The notes beneath the pieces are model-generated. The model was not told where the DNA came from. It made no database searches and saw only the letters and a list, made by a program, of their open reading frames with translations. From NCBI GenBank assembly GCA_030770545.1, contig CM061099.1, forward strand, positions 16,065,001-16,129,000: a DNA stretch of 64,000 bases. Direction: 5' to 3'. Source of the stretch: Macropodus opercularis (lineage: Eukaryota; Chordata; Actinopteri; Anabantiformes; Osphronemidae). Shown piece after piece: positions 1 to 10,235 of the stretch. How positions within the stretch are numbered: position 1 is the first letter of the stretch; every line of letters begins with the position of its first letter. The position numbers and the translations under genes were made by a program.

Positions 1-23
1 AAGTCCTCTGCTTCCTCCAGCGT
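1..23 (-). CDS. naaa: naaa coding exon 6, first 23 nt only
   Basis: Encodes TLEEAEDF after acceptor gccaatgcag; matches the human segment TLSESENFE in frame. Truncated by the window edge. Confidence 0.78.
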
Positions 24-1785
24 CTGCATTGGCGAAACCCAGTTGCTTCATAGTTCCACTTCACGCTTTACATCTAAATGGCTCACTGTTACTTTTTGAA
101 CATGCTGACCTCCCGCACCAACCAGCTGACTGGGGATCGCCGATAGAGAACAGCTGACACCAGATTCTTCCACCAGTTCCACCACTTTTCATTGCCTGAT
201 CGCAAAAAAGAGTATATAAGTAAACAAAAACACGTTAAATATCTCACTACCGCACAAGATCACTACTAGAGAATGTGTCCCACCTCGCTGGTCACCAGAG
301 ACAGTAAACTTGTTAGGACTCTGCCCCGTCCACAGGCCAACATAGCCAGCGAAGGTAGTGCCACGGTATGCCACCTGTAAGTACGGCGCCAGAAAACAGA
401 TATTTAATCATATTCAGTCAGGAGGATGTCTAAGAAGGGGAAATAGAAGGTTTTAAATGCTTTGTACCTTTCCATTCTTCTGGAAAATTACGTCGACAGT
501 CAGATTCCTCAACACAGGATGCGGATAATCGAGATTTCGCCCATGGTATATGTGACCATTTTTGTCCTGAGCTACAATGCTAGTGCAAAATCTAGGAATA
601 CAAAAAGTTTGTTTGCACGCATGAGAGGTCGTTCACCTTAATCCCGCGAGCTCTCTCTCATGCCGCGTGGCTCTGCACGGCACAAGCGCTCCTAGCTCGA
701 ACCAAGAAAAGTACATTTAATAGTCGTACATACGCGGATATCTCGTAAGCGAAGTTGAGAATGATGACGTCTGACAGGCTGCCGCCAAAGTGCGAGGCCA
801 TGCCGCGGATCTCGCCCGCGTAAGGCTGAGGAATGTACTTCTCCAAGGACTCCACAATAGGTTTCACTGCATGGTGAACCCACTTTGGAACAGTAGAGCT
901 GACAGAATTAAAAAAAAAAAAAAGAAGAGCATATTAATGTGCAGTGGTTGTGACACACAGGAGTTAAGGTAACATTCTGTTCTCAAGTCAACTTATTTCA
1001 TACGGTATCTGATGACTTGTTTGCAAATAGACACGTGCTGGACAGTGTGGAAGCTGGGAACTGACACCAGATGGTTTATCCTTTAAAAAATAATATTGAC
1101 AACTGGATGTTTCACTACAAGTCACGTCATGCTCCAGCTTGACTAGATTTTAGAGGAGCTGCATGTAGTTAATAGCTTCAGTAGTTTTGTTGTTGTTGTT
1201 TTCCAGAACCACATTAGTTATGCAAAGGACAGAGAGTTACTTCATTGATTCAGGACGTGAAAAAAAAATCACAGTGAAAACTTTTGGTTATCATAAGAGC
1301 GTGTGTTTATTCAGATACTTAGTAGTTTTACTAACATTTCAAAAGCCATGACTAGTAACAAAGTACGTCTACACTTAGTGTTACTATTTGAGTACTTCCT
1401 TTTTTAGCATCAATAAAAAATTATAAAGGGGAACTATGCCGCATGCGAGTGTGACCAGTGTGAACAAACACCGCTTACGTATATATCAGATACAACACAG
1501 TTGCGTTACGTCTTAATAAAGCACTAATAGGTAAACAAAGCTCAAAGTTCTGCCATAAGGAGCCACCGCCGTGAAAACTTACTCGATCACCTCTGCGGCA
1601 GCTTTCTTCAGATACTCTACGTCAAAGGCTGAGAGCAGAGGCTGCCAGCGCAGCTCGGGCTCCGCATCCAGGCTGACGTTCACGGCGGGTGGCGCGACCT
1701 GCGCACGGCACCAGGCGCCCAGGCCGAGCAGCAGCAGCAGCAGCGGCGGCAGCAGCAGCGGCAGCGGCAGCGAAGCTCGCACCAT
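1..1785 (-). CDS. naaa: N-acylethanolamine acid amidase, 5' part (six coding exons, runs off left edge)
   Basis: Lysosomal N-terminal-nucleophile hydrolase that cleaves palmitoylethanolamide and related N-acylethanolamines. Joined exons: 1583-1785, 734-898, 468-591, 284-374, 110-195 and 1-23 (692 nt, about 230 of roughly 360 residues). The start at 1785 has A at -3 and G at +4 and opens directly into a Leu-rich signal peptide of about 28 residues; an upstream in-frame ATG at 1839 would place 18 charged residues before it and is not preferred. Precursor self-cleavage is expected before Cys125 (motif FCTSIVAQD), with Arg141 and Asp144 in HGRNLDY matching human catalytic Cys126, Arg142 and Asp145. 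Motifs GYVGLWTGQSPNKFTVSGD and SPVSWLVRE separate it from the paralogue acid ceramidase (asah1). The catalytic Asn and C-terminus lie outside the window. Exon phases join without a stop. Confidence 0.93.
110..195 (-). CDS. naaa: naaa coding exon 5
   Basis: Encodes GNEKWWNWWKNLVSAVL then YRRSPVSWLVRE. Acceptor gatcag; donor gag|gtcagc, phase 0. Confidence 0.88.
284..374 (-). CDS. naaa: naaa coding exon 4
   Basis: Encodes VAYRGTTFAGYVGLWTG through FTVSGDQR, near-identical to the family. Acceptor cttacag, donor G|gtggga. Confidence 0.94.
468..591 (-). CDS. naaa: naaa coding exon 3 (nucleophile Cys)
   Basis: Carries the catalytic Cys (FCTSIVAQDKNG), HGRNLDYP and NLTVDVIFQKNGK. Acceptor ttcctag, donor AAG|gtacaa, phase 0 at the 3' side. 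Confidence 0.94.
734..898 (-). CDS. naaa: naaa coding exon 2 (alpha subunit)
   Basis: Encodes STVPKWVHHAVKPIVESLEK through NFAYEISA; PQPYAGEIRGM is a strong NAAA signature. Acceptor ctgtcag, donor gc|gtatgt; codon split 2/1 with exon 3. Confidence 0.93.
899..1582 (-). other. naaa intron 1
   Basis: A-rich tract at 910-923 and a lone CACGTG at 1032-1037. Nothing else recognised. Confidence 0.8.
1583..1785 (-). CDS. naaa: naaa coding exon 1 (signal peptide)
   Basis: Contains the start codon at 1785. The signal peptide is a Leu/Pro run encoded largely by CTG/CTC codons (seen as CAG/CGG repeats on the plus strand, 1728-1770), followed by NVSLDAEPELRW, a typical NAAA alpha-subunit start with an N-glycosylation sequon. 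Donor is GA|gtaagt (phase 2). Confidence 0.92.
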
Positions 1786-4150
1786 CGTGACCGTCTCTAC
1801 CACCCGAGAGTCCGCAGCCCGACACGGACGGCCGCTCACCCTCCGCCCGCCTGTGGGAGATTTACAGCGATCAACTTCCGCTCAGGGACTTTTCAAAATA
1901 GAGGCTCAACCCGCATGCCGACTCCACACGCGTGGAACTTCCGGTGTCAGTCGACTTTAGAGTAATGCTGTCAGACAAGGGGGACGTTTGGAAGAACCGT
2001 TTATTATGAGCTATTCTTCAGCTCTATGTGCGTATGTGTTTCAGTAATCGTGTTTAAAATTAAACGACAATGAACCAGCCTCTAGGTTTTTTTGTTTGTC
2101 ATATCTTGTACGTTTTATTTTATTTTAGTATCAAACTCAAATTATTGATTAATTATTAACCTTCTAAGGTGTTTTGCTTTAAGGCGAAAGCTCAGACATA
2201 CATAGACTTTATAGTAATTAGTTAGTTAGGTGTTAGTTATTATTATTAATGCTGTTAAAGCAAACATAGGAAACAATTTGCGTTATTTTAATACACGGGA
2301 AAAGGAAGTGACGTTCGAGAAACTAGTTTGTTATGCAGTTAACGTCACATGTCACAGTTGCTAAGGCCTTGCATTGATTTAGTTTTCATCTATTTATTTG
2401 CTTGTTTACAAACATTTAATTATCAGGGAGAACAGTCTTATGGTCTTTAATCCAGAGGGACGTATGCAGTCATGCAATGAATGTTTACACAAATGTTGCC
2501 TTTATTATAAATATTGAGTGATTTGGAACATAATAATTTGTTATCATAAACAGCAATTTGAAAGCAAAGAGTTTCCACAAATTGTCACAACTCCAAGTCG
2601 CGCACCGAGTAGCCACGCGACGCATTTGTCAGCCAGCTTCTCAAAACAAGGACATAATAAACTCTTCGGCTTCAGGAAGCCAGTCTGTGTCTCCTGACGA
2701 CGTAATTCTCTTCTTTTACGTTGGCAAAAGACTGTTTGACACTCGAGGCAGTGAGAATCCAGGAAGACTGGGAAGTCAAATCAAGTCAATTTGACACCAA
2801 CACATTTTCATATAGTCATTATTTCATTTATTTACCATTTTTCCTTTTCCCCTTAGTCACCTCAGCATGATCTGTATTCCTGTCTGCATTCTGTAACCAA
2901 GCGAGCATCTTTCATCTATTGCTTAAATGTATTTACACCTTTGTTAGCTTTGCACTTCGTTACCTTACAGTGTTTCCCCACATTCTTCCACGCTGACCTA
3001 CTTAGGCTCTGTCAGGTTCCATTAGGAGCCTGGGTAAACTGCACTTTTCACTTTCCCCCCAAATTGCCACGTGCAAAACAAACCACAAGCCTTCTTATGT
3101 AAGTATGTGAAAAGTTTTCACCAGTATGCTTTTCATATATATATATATATATTGGCTAGAATACTGATTTATCAGTGGCTGGACCTTCCTGGGACAGTAC
3201 AGGTACGATATTTCTACAATAACTTGAAGTTCAATTACTGCTCTCAGGTCATCTGCATTTAACTCATCTTCCAAACCGCTTGGCAAAATATAATCTATCA
3301 TCTCAGTACAATTCCACACGGTGGTGCCAGCGCTGCATCTTTAAGCTTCGCCAGCAGCACCAACGTGTTGATATCCGCTTACCAAATTACAAAACACTGT
3401 TGTGATTATAAGAAAAAGCGAACGTGTTATTTTCATCTTTAAGCATGGTGGGTGGTGAGCACTTCATGACTGGGGCCTTTTTTTTTATTCTCACTATTAC
3501 TACAGCTATAGCAGTTTCACCACCCAGCAAAGGGTTTGGGTTAAAAACAGTGAAAGGTTGGTGGAGAGCGATCTTCCATATCATTAAATGTGAAAGTAAA
3601 TCAAAGACTTAAAAGTTCTTGCCCCCACAACCTCAAATACCATTTCCATCCACTGTGGTGTTCTCAAGATGCCAGATGCTTCTGCTTGTACCCAGCACAC
3701 TTTCAATATTGTCAGCGTACAGTATACCAATCCCACTAACTGGGAGAGAAATGAGTAAACCACAGACCTACAACTGAAAAGTAAAGTTGAATTTTTCTGA
3801 TTTTATTCTGAAAACCAGAGAGTCATTATCACTGTTTTCTGAGCCGCATTGGTCACTTGCTTGCTTGTGTACAACCCTAGTAACCGTGTAAACAAAACTG
3901 CATTTGCGATCATTACAGGCTGTGGAAGAAATGATTTTATAAATGTGTTTATGAATATAACGTCAACCACACACGGTCCCTCTGAAATCCTGTAGAAGTT
4001 AAAATGTGTCCAGTCTGTAATCTAAGACGTGCTATTGATTTACAGACTGGGCTGCTTTATGGGTTATGTAAGTGTTATGTAAGTATGTGTTGTTATGAGG
4101 AACTGTCAGGTTGGCTGGCTGCAACACGTTTAAGCCACCAGGCAGTGAAA
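1786..4150. other. intergenic region between naaa and the bhlhe40 3' end
   Basis: The first 150 bp upstream of naaa is GC-rich and is the likely naaa promoter; no TATA box stands out. The rest is AT-rich, with an (AT)n run at 3137-3152 and a CACGTG at 3068-3073. Short open frames in it show no recognisable family. Confidence 0.7.
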
Positions 4151-4179
4151 CCCAAATTCCACAGGGGGGAAAAAGAAGC

Positions 4180-4217
4180 TTTATTATCATCTTAATATAT
4201 ATGAATAATACTTTATT
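4180..4217 (-). terminator. distal polyadenylation signals of bhlhe40
   Basis: Two AATAAA hexamers on the minus strand (4180-4185 and 4212-4217), about 1.0 kb after the stop codon. Confidence 0.6.
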
Positions 4218-4800
4218 TACAAAATACATACAACAACAAAAAAAAACAAACATTTTGTTACATTTCAAAATAAAATTTCCAAGTACCTCTTTCTATACAA
4301 AACTATTATTTTTGTTTGAACTTTACATTCACTCTATACAGACAACATATAAAGCAAATACATTTGAAACACCTGCCGTCGTTGTGTCTGTGTTAAACGA
4401 GTAAAGGCAACAGCATGAGCTAAGATCAGGCTTTAACTTGATCAGGAATTTGTGAACAAGATGCAAATCTGGTTGAGCACGATGTTAAAGGCTGTACACG
4501 TCCCATTGGCATGCCTCGAAAAGACGACCTCTGTCTTTCTGTGGCGGCGATGCGCATAAACGCAGCGGGTCACGTATCAAAAATAGAGATGTACGGGTAG
4601 TATAAACAAAAATAATTACAAGACGTTACTTCACAGGAACTAGATGCACAGTCATGAGTCACAAATTCAAATCGTAGACGCACATATGGCCACATCGCTC
4701 TTCCAGAGACGTGAATAACACACCTCGCACGCCGACAACGCCCTGAACTGGTGTACGCTTAGCTCCAGCGTTAACAAAAGGTGAAAGGAGCCGTGTTTAC

Positions 4801-4814
4801 TTTATTTATTTATT
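4801..4814 (-). terminator. possible proximal polyadenylation cluster of bhlhe40
   Basis: Three overlapping AATAAA hexamers on the sense strand (AATAAATAAATAAA), about 425 nt after the stop. Could give a short 3' UTR isoform. Confidence 0.4.
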
Positions 4815-5236
4815 TTTGGTAACATTCAAATAAAAATGTTTTTAAAAAGTTTGTTGCAGTTACATGAGCGACAAACACTGAAGGTAGATCCTCCATTCAT
4901 AGATCTACAGCAAGTAATAATTCAAGCAGCATCTACAGGGGAGCTTTTGTTCAATTTGTACATTCATTATAAACTGGTGCGTGTGCAAAAAGTAGGTCCA
5001 AATCCCGTTTTTTTTCTAGGGAGGGCTGGGTTAGGTGCTTATCTGAGTGCAGGGAAGGTGACCATCCACCAGCCTTCATGTGGCCACTACAAGGTGCCAC
5101 CCCCCCCAAAGAAAAAGTCCCATTTCAGTGTGCAGCTGCGGTTTGAAAGGAAAACCCTCTTTTTCAGTGAGCTAGTGAACGACTGAACCCCATTCAAGAA
5201 CCAGAGAGGGGTAGAGTCCAAAAGCAACACCTCAAT

Positions 5237-6102
5237 TTAGTCTTTGGTTTCCAAGTTCAAAGGGGGGACGTGCTTTAAAGCTTTGTGAAGAGCAGGAGAG
5301 TCCCTGGGGTTCTGATGAGGAACCGGAGAGCCTGCCCTCGGGGACATGACCAGGGGTGAGGGGAGTGTCTCTGGGTGCAAGCTCAGCGCAGAGCCGCTTA
5401 TGCCCGGGTACATAACCGGCATGCCCCCGGGGTACCAGTATTTCTCCAGCATGGGCAGGTACGCTGCCGCTGCTGCCGCTGTGGGGGGCAGGAGGTAGAA
5501 TGGGAGGCAAAAGGGAGACTGGTTGGGGGCGAAACCCATGTAGCTGCTGATGTCTTCCACAGTGGGACCCGACGCAGTCTCGTCCTCCGCAGAGTCGGGC
5601 CTCGACTTCTTGGCCCGAGGCTCATCGCCCTCTTCCTTAATGGCGCCGGCCGCACGCTCAGCCAGCGCCGCGCGCTTGAGGTCCCCCTCCTTCGCGTGGC
5701 GTTCGGACCACTGGGTTTTGGGGTCGCGCTTGTCGTGCTCCCCGCCGTAGCCGCTGTCAGTGTCTGTGTCGCTGCCACTCTGCTCGCCCATCCCATGGGT
5801 GTAAGTCCTTTGAATAACAGGAACACAGTTTTTAGCAGGGCCCTCAGAGGACCTGGGGGGCTGACTGGCCGCTTTCTTCGGTTTCTCTGACAGCGGAGGG
5901 ACGGACTCGTCTGGGTACGTGCTGCTCTGGTGCTCCAGAACTTTAGTTGCTACTTTTTGGATGTGGCTGATCATATGGGAAGGGTTCAGCTCCCTGCTGC
6001 TTTCTTGGCTGGCCAGATAGTGGAGGACCTCTTTTGCGCACAGGTGAAAGCCGGAGCGAAACATCTCCTCGCTGTTCTCTCCACTGTTGCTTCCATTATC
6101 AC
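5237..6102 (-). CDS. bhlhe40: bhlhe40 coding exon 5 (Orange domain to stop)
   Basis: Begins GDNGSNSGENSEEMFRSGF after acceptor atggccag. Holds the Orange domain, the acidic SGSDTDTDSGYGGE stretch, a short poly-Ala run (PTAAAAAAYLPMLEKYWYP) longer than in human, and the terminal LNLETKD. The long open frame on the opposite strand is a shadow. Confidence 0.96.
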
Positions 6103-7095
6103 CTGGCCATGCAAAAACAAAAAAGTTAGAAATCCTAGTTTTACATGAATGGGGAGGGGGGGGCAGTTTGTTGGGGGTGAATGAGGACATACCTATTTGC
6201 AGGTCTTTCTGCAACGCGACAATTTTCTGCTGCTGCTGCTCCAGGACCGCACTCAGGGCTTTCACGTGCTTGAGAGTGAGTTCCAGCACCACGGCTTTCT
6301 CCAAATGACCCAGCGTCTAAAACAGGAAGGCCTTCGATAAGCATGTTGATCTTTCTTATGTAACGCATTCTGCAGCTGAATAGAGGACGAGCCTCGAACA
6401 CCCGGGAAGTCATGCAATCCACGTACACAAAAACAAATCCTCTGTCCGAAAACTTTCATCAAGACGCATTTAAAGAGCAAAACAAGCAAAACTAGAAAAA
6501 AAAGTAGAACCAAAACATCTTTATTCACGTCTACTTTTGTTTTTTTTGGTTTTATTTAGCACCACACAGCATAAGCATGTGGGCGTATCAGATTGCCATA
6601 TGCCAAAGGTAATGCTCACCGTGAGCTTAAGATGTTCTGGCAACAGCTCCTTGAGCTGGGCAATGCATTCGTTGATTCTGTCGCGTCTTTTCTTCTCGAT
6701 CAGCCGGTGAGGCAGCTTGTACGTCTCCTGTAGAGGATTGAATTATAGTCAGTGAAATCCAGCCTGCTCATTTTAAACTAATGACCTTGTTATTATGTTT
6801 TTCTATTTATTTTATTCATTTTTTTTACTTCAACTTACCTTGCTGTCCTCCCTGTTCTTTAAGCCCCTTCTCGGTTTGTACATATAAATAGGATAATCCA
6901 TTCTTTGGAGAGAGGACAGAATTAGTTAGTGTTCAGTTGAACCAGAGTTCAGACAATGTTTTACAGAGTAGATTAGAAAAAAAAGCAGAACAGATTAGAA
7001 AAGCGTCCTTTTACCCTGTTTGGTTTCGACTCTATCCAGTTATGGAGGGGGTTTGGCGCACAGGGAGCTGTTTACGCACTGGTAATCCTCTCCAT
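5237..7095 (-). CDS. bhlhe40: class E bHLH transcription repressor Bhlhe40 (DEC1/Stra13), complete
   Basis: Nuclear bHLH-Orange repressor that binds CACGTG E-boxes, opposes CLOCK:BMAL1 and responds to light, hypoxia and cAMP in vertebrates. Exons 7076-7095, 6839-6902, 6620-6727, 6193-6316 and 5237-6102 join to 1,182 nt (393 residues; human 412). The start gives MERITSA, matching vertebrate MERIPSAQ; A at -3 and G at +4. bHLH spans about residues 31-92 (HRLIEKKRRDRINECIAQLK; TTLGHLEKAVVLELTLKHVK). The Orange domain is about 117-160 (FRSGFHLCAKEVLHYL). Then CVPVIQRT, SGSDTDTDSGYGGE, a likely SUMO site in AIKEEGDEP, and the C-terminus LNLETKD. LNLETKD and the absence of long Ala/Gly tracts identify bhlhe40 rather than bhlhe41. 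It lies tandem downstream of itpr1 as in human. Confidence 0.96.
6193..6316 (-). CDS. bhlhe40: bhlhe40 coding exon 4 (helix 2)
   Basis: TLGHLEKAVVLELTLKHVKA to QQQQKIVALQKDLQI; donor G|gtatgt splits a Gly codon. Confidence 0.96.
6620..6727 (-). CDS. bhlhe40: bhlhe40 coding exon 3 (basic region and helix 1)
   Basis: 36 codons from ETYKLPHRLIEKKRRDR to LPEHLKLT; the basic region is identical to the family. Donor ACG|gtgagc. Confidence 0.96.
6839..6902 (-). CDS. bhlhe40: bhlhe40 coding exon 2
   Basis: Encodes MDYPIYMYKPRRGLKNREDS ending in Lys; acceptor ctccaaag, donor AAG|gtaagt. Confidence 0.93.
7076..7095 (-). CDS. bhlhe40: bhlhe40 coding exon 1 (20 nt)
   Basis: Only MERITS plus two bases of the next codon, then donor GC|gtaaac. 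Joining to exon 2 gives MERITSAMDYPIYMYKPRR in frame. Far shorter than the mammalian first coding exon. The transcription start was not located. Confidence 0.85.
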
Positions 7096-7419
7096 GTTGC
7101 TTTAAATGCAAAACCCGATAAAAAATGACTTTGTTCCAGATGCGTCTCTGCAACCGCAAAATGAAGACACACACGCACAAAAGGAACTTGAAAATTCAAA
7201 AAAAAAAAGAAAAAATTATCTCCTCTCTTATCCAAACGCGTATGTTGTCCCGCTGTGGGTCGGAGTCGAGCGCGGCGCGCTGCTTGTCAACCTGAGATCC
7301 GCGGTCGCTTCTGCGTCTGGGGAGGCTCCACGCGCGCACTGTGTGAGAGCTGGGTGGGTTTTGACTACGTGTTAAATAAACCCTGTGACTGCAGGCGCGG
7401 AGTCGACTCACATGAGCCT

Positions 7420-7425
7420 CACGTG
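7420..7425. promoter_or_regulatory. CACGTG E-box, proximal
   Basis: Perfect palindromic E-box in the CpG-rich region 325 bp upstream of the bhlhe40 start codon; a site of this type can bind CLOCK:BMAL1 or Bhlhe40 itself. Confidence 0.5.
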
Positions 7426-8048
7426 TCGGACGGCGCTTTCAACTCCTCCTCCCCCTCCACCCGCACGTACGCACACGCGCACACACACACACACAAAGAC
7501 AACGCTCACTCACTAGCTGGCTCACGCGCGCACCCCTCCTCCCCCCCCCCCCCGGTCCCGTGTACCACCATGCTCCGGCTCTCGCGGTCCAGCCGACCGT
7601 GTTTACGCAGACAAAGTAGAGCAGCAGCTCCGTCGGCAATTATGAAGCTTTGAAATATGATGCTCGCTTACTGCCCCGACATTGTAATGTAACAACAATG
7701 AACTCTGGTCTGATGTGCTACAATAAAACATACATGTTTTTCGATTATTGGGGAAAAGGGCGATGAGGACACACACATCTTTAATTGTGCAGTAACCAAA
7801 TGAAGGTATTGCGTCATATTTTGTGTTGTTAAGTGGTCATTTTAATTACAATTAGGTTTTATTGACGTTTCACCAACGTAAAACATGATTTAATTTACTA
7901 CGCTTCATTGACTGTGTTTATAATGGCCATTACGGAGGATTTAACCATACTAGTTGTAAATGTATTATTATATATTAGGGAGCTTTCTAATTCACATACA
8001 TGTTTACTTCACTATATCAGCCATTTCTGCGTCCCGTTTTGCCTCGTG

Positions 8049-8115
8049 CACGTGTCACGCGCGATGTATGGCCACGGTGTAATTTCATACTGTACCCTTC
8101 CCTGTGTGGCACGTG
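8049..8115. promoter_or_regulatory. pair of CACGTG E-boxes
   Basis: Two perfect E-boxes, 8049-8054 and 8110-8115, 61 bp apart, each preceded by G. Known bhlhe40 promoters are E-box regulated and autorepressed. Confidence 0.55.
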
Positions 8116-8269
8116 CAGCTGCGGCGGGATGACACAGTCGCAGCAGCGGCGCCGTGCGTCGTTGCTCCTAATAGCGGCTGCCGCGCTGATACTATTAAAC
8201 CTGCCCGTCACGTTGAGCTCCTCATGGCAGGGAGGACGCCGGAGAGCCCAGGGGACACGTCCCAGCCGC

Positions 8270-8277
8270 TGACGTCA
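8270..8277. promoter_or_regulatory. palindromic CRE (TGACGTCA)
   Basis: Full consensus CREB/ATF site in a CpG-rich segment, 155 bp from the nearest E-box; fits the known cAMP induction of Bhlhe40. Confidence 0.55.
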
Positions 8278-9772
8278 CGCACACAGCCGAGACTTCCCGA
8301 GCGCTCGGTCGGCTCCAGCCGATGCTAAAGATAGAAACAGGTCCGAAACACGACGGAGCGTCGGCCCGGAAACACGGGGGCAGGAAAAGGGGCCTCAGTC
8401 ACCAGTAGACGACGAAACAAGCCTTCAGCATTAATTTCGCTCTGGAATAGGTCACGAAAAAACAAAAAACAAAACAAAACAAAACAAAAAAAAACAATGA
8501 CGCCTGTTCCCACGTTTTTATCACTTTAGTCTACAGAATAGCGGGTTATTGTTGACTTTGTGACGTGAACACAACGTGATGACCCGAAGTTGGTATCACT
8601 TTTGTGTAAGCATATAATAATATTCACACAATATTGAGGCCTGTAGACAAACTATACAGCCTGATTATAGCTAGTTTACAATCCCACCACTCAAATATTT
8701 CATTTTAATGTCTAGTATAAATATATTTAAGTTGTAACAATACGTAAACAAGGTAACAGGCTTAATTACTTTACATAGCCCGCTGTTTGCTAATCAAGCC
8801 TATAATAACGCTCATTTATTAAATGAGATCTGAATCACATTTGTCAAACAAAGGTAATGGGCTAGAAATGACAGCACTCATGTCTAAACGCACCAGGAAG
8901 CTCATCGCCTCATCTAAAGGTTTGTGTGTGATGAACAGGCAACTTGACAGGTAGAAAATCATTCAGGGAAACATTTTCAGGACATGTGCAATTTTTCAGT
9001 GCAATAATTACACATTCATACCGTATATGTTTCTCTGAAACTAGGCCACGTGCTAAATTAATGTTGTAGCTTTCAGTTATGAATTGAAAGCACAGATATT
9101 CATGTTGTCCTGTGGAATTCCTTGTATATTGTAAAATTGTGGCATTTATGGATTCAACTAAAAATTATTCATGGTGTACTTCTTGCTCTTTCGCCCTCAG
9201 TTGTCCCACAATCAGGGTAATATTTAAATTTTATATTGAAATCATTGATTTGCATCAGCCGATTTTAGCATGCTGATTATTTTTATGTTCTCATACAACT
9301 ATTCATCAAAAACAGTGATCCGAACTGTGATTCAGTGATCACAATGTGTAACAGTGAATTTTTAAATAAACAAAAAATGTAATTTATATAGGTCATTTGT
9401 CATAAATGTCCTAAAATATCCTACTAATCACCTACACAATAAACAAACGCACGCACATGAAGTAAAGGATGATTACATCAATTTTAATAAATAATCCTAT
9501 TTTAATATACAAATTGACAGTGCTTAGATTTTTTAAATTCATAAATAAACTAATACATTTTTGAGAACAACAGTGTAAAAGTTATTGACCCTGCACAAGC
9601 AGCATACGTTATTAGACTTTAAACTCGAGTGGAACAGGCACAAATGGAACAAGTTTACTGCAAAACAGGAGAGATTAGGCTAACGTTTAATAAAGAAAAG
9701 GTTCATTTGTGAGGAAATTGTAACCGCATGAGTGAACTCAGTATATTCAGTATAAGTTAAAATTTCTAAACT

Positions 9773-9778
9773 TTTATT
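9773..9778 (-). terminator. candidate itpr1 polyadenylation signal
   Basis: AATAAA on the minus strand about 780 nt after the stop. Another AATAAA at about 8813-8818 is an alternative. Confidence 0.4.
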
Positions 9779-10213
9779 TAGAACCAAAATAAATAAGAAA
9801 GCAAAATTATAATAAAATGCGATATGACACCATTAGATTTACACAAGTGAAAGAAAATTATTTGATTGAATTATATTTGTATATATTGCTCTCACAACAT
9901 ATTATTTCTACTGAGTGCAGTGGACACTCAAAGGTTCACACATTTCCATGGCATAAATGAAAACGTAAAATGCAGAAGGCCAGCCTTTTAAATGTTACCT
10001 CTATTTATCTGCGTATGTAAATACTTCTTATTTTAAACCAGTGACAATAAGGTACAAACAGGAAAATTGGCCCACACTTTTAAATTAGTCATGATTCATG
10101 AAACTTAAATCCACACACTAATGGGGTTGCATATTTAAGTTAATATATTGCACAACATACAAAAATAAGACATTTAATACTGCTTGTTATGCTAGAAGTA
10201 TAAATACAAAACC

Positions 10214-10235
10214 AAAAAATAAATAAATAAAAAAA
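10214..10235 (-). promoter_or_regulatory. AU-rich element in itpr1 3' UTR
   Basis: The sense strand reads U-rich with overlapping AUUUA pentamers (UUAUUUAUUUAUU), about 320 nt after the stop; a typical mRNA-stability element. Confidence 0.5.

Larger units (their letters stand above)
4160..5236 (-). other. bhlhe40: bhlhe40 3' UTR (approximate)
   Basis: Non-coding from the stop at 5237-5239 down to two AATAAA signals on the minus strand. Past them the sense strand becomes T/G-rich (near 4150-4175), as expected downstream of cleavage. The end is inferred. Confidence 0.6.
7096..9770 (-). promoter_or_regulatory. bhlhe40 upstream/promoter region and itpr1-bhlhe40 spacer
   Basis: CpG-dense stretches at about 7240-7640 and 8030-8400 contrast with the AT-rich flanks and are the likely promoter and unlocated 5' UTR. 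Contents include C13 at 7541-7553, a short CA run at 7480-7496, E-boxes, a CRE and an (ACAAA)n-like tract at 8458-8498. From about 8520 to 9770 the DNA is AT-rich with nothing coding. Confidence 0.65.

Noticed and set aside
1785..1839. Upstream in-frame ATG of naaa at 1839
   Set aside because: It would put a charged stretch before the signal peptide; the ATG at 1785 has a stronger context.
1571..1960. 129-codon plus-strand frame rich in Ser
   Set aside because: Antisense of naaa exon 1 and its GC-rich promoter; Ser run is the reverse of the CTG leucine repeat.
2340..2356. GTCACATGTCAC as a lysosomal CLEAR element for naaa
   Set aside because: Not the GTCACGTGAC consensus and about 560 bp from the start codon; too weak to call.
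5375..5890. 171-codon open frame on the plus strand
   Set aside because: Antisense shadow of bhlhe40 exon 5; no recognisable protein, and the minus frame is clearly the gene.
7439..7639. Minus-strand frame considered as bhlhe40 exon 1
   Set aside because: No resemblance to the family; MERITSA at 7095 with a matching donor is better.
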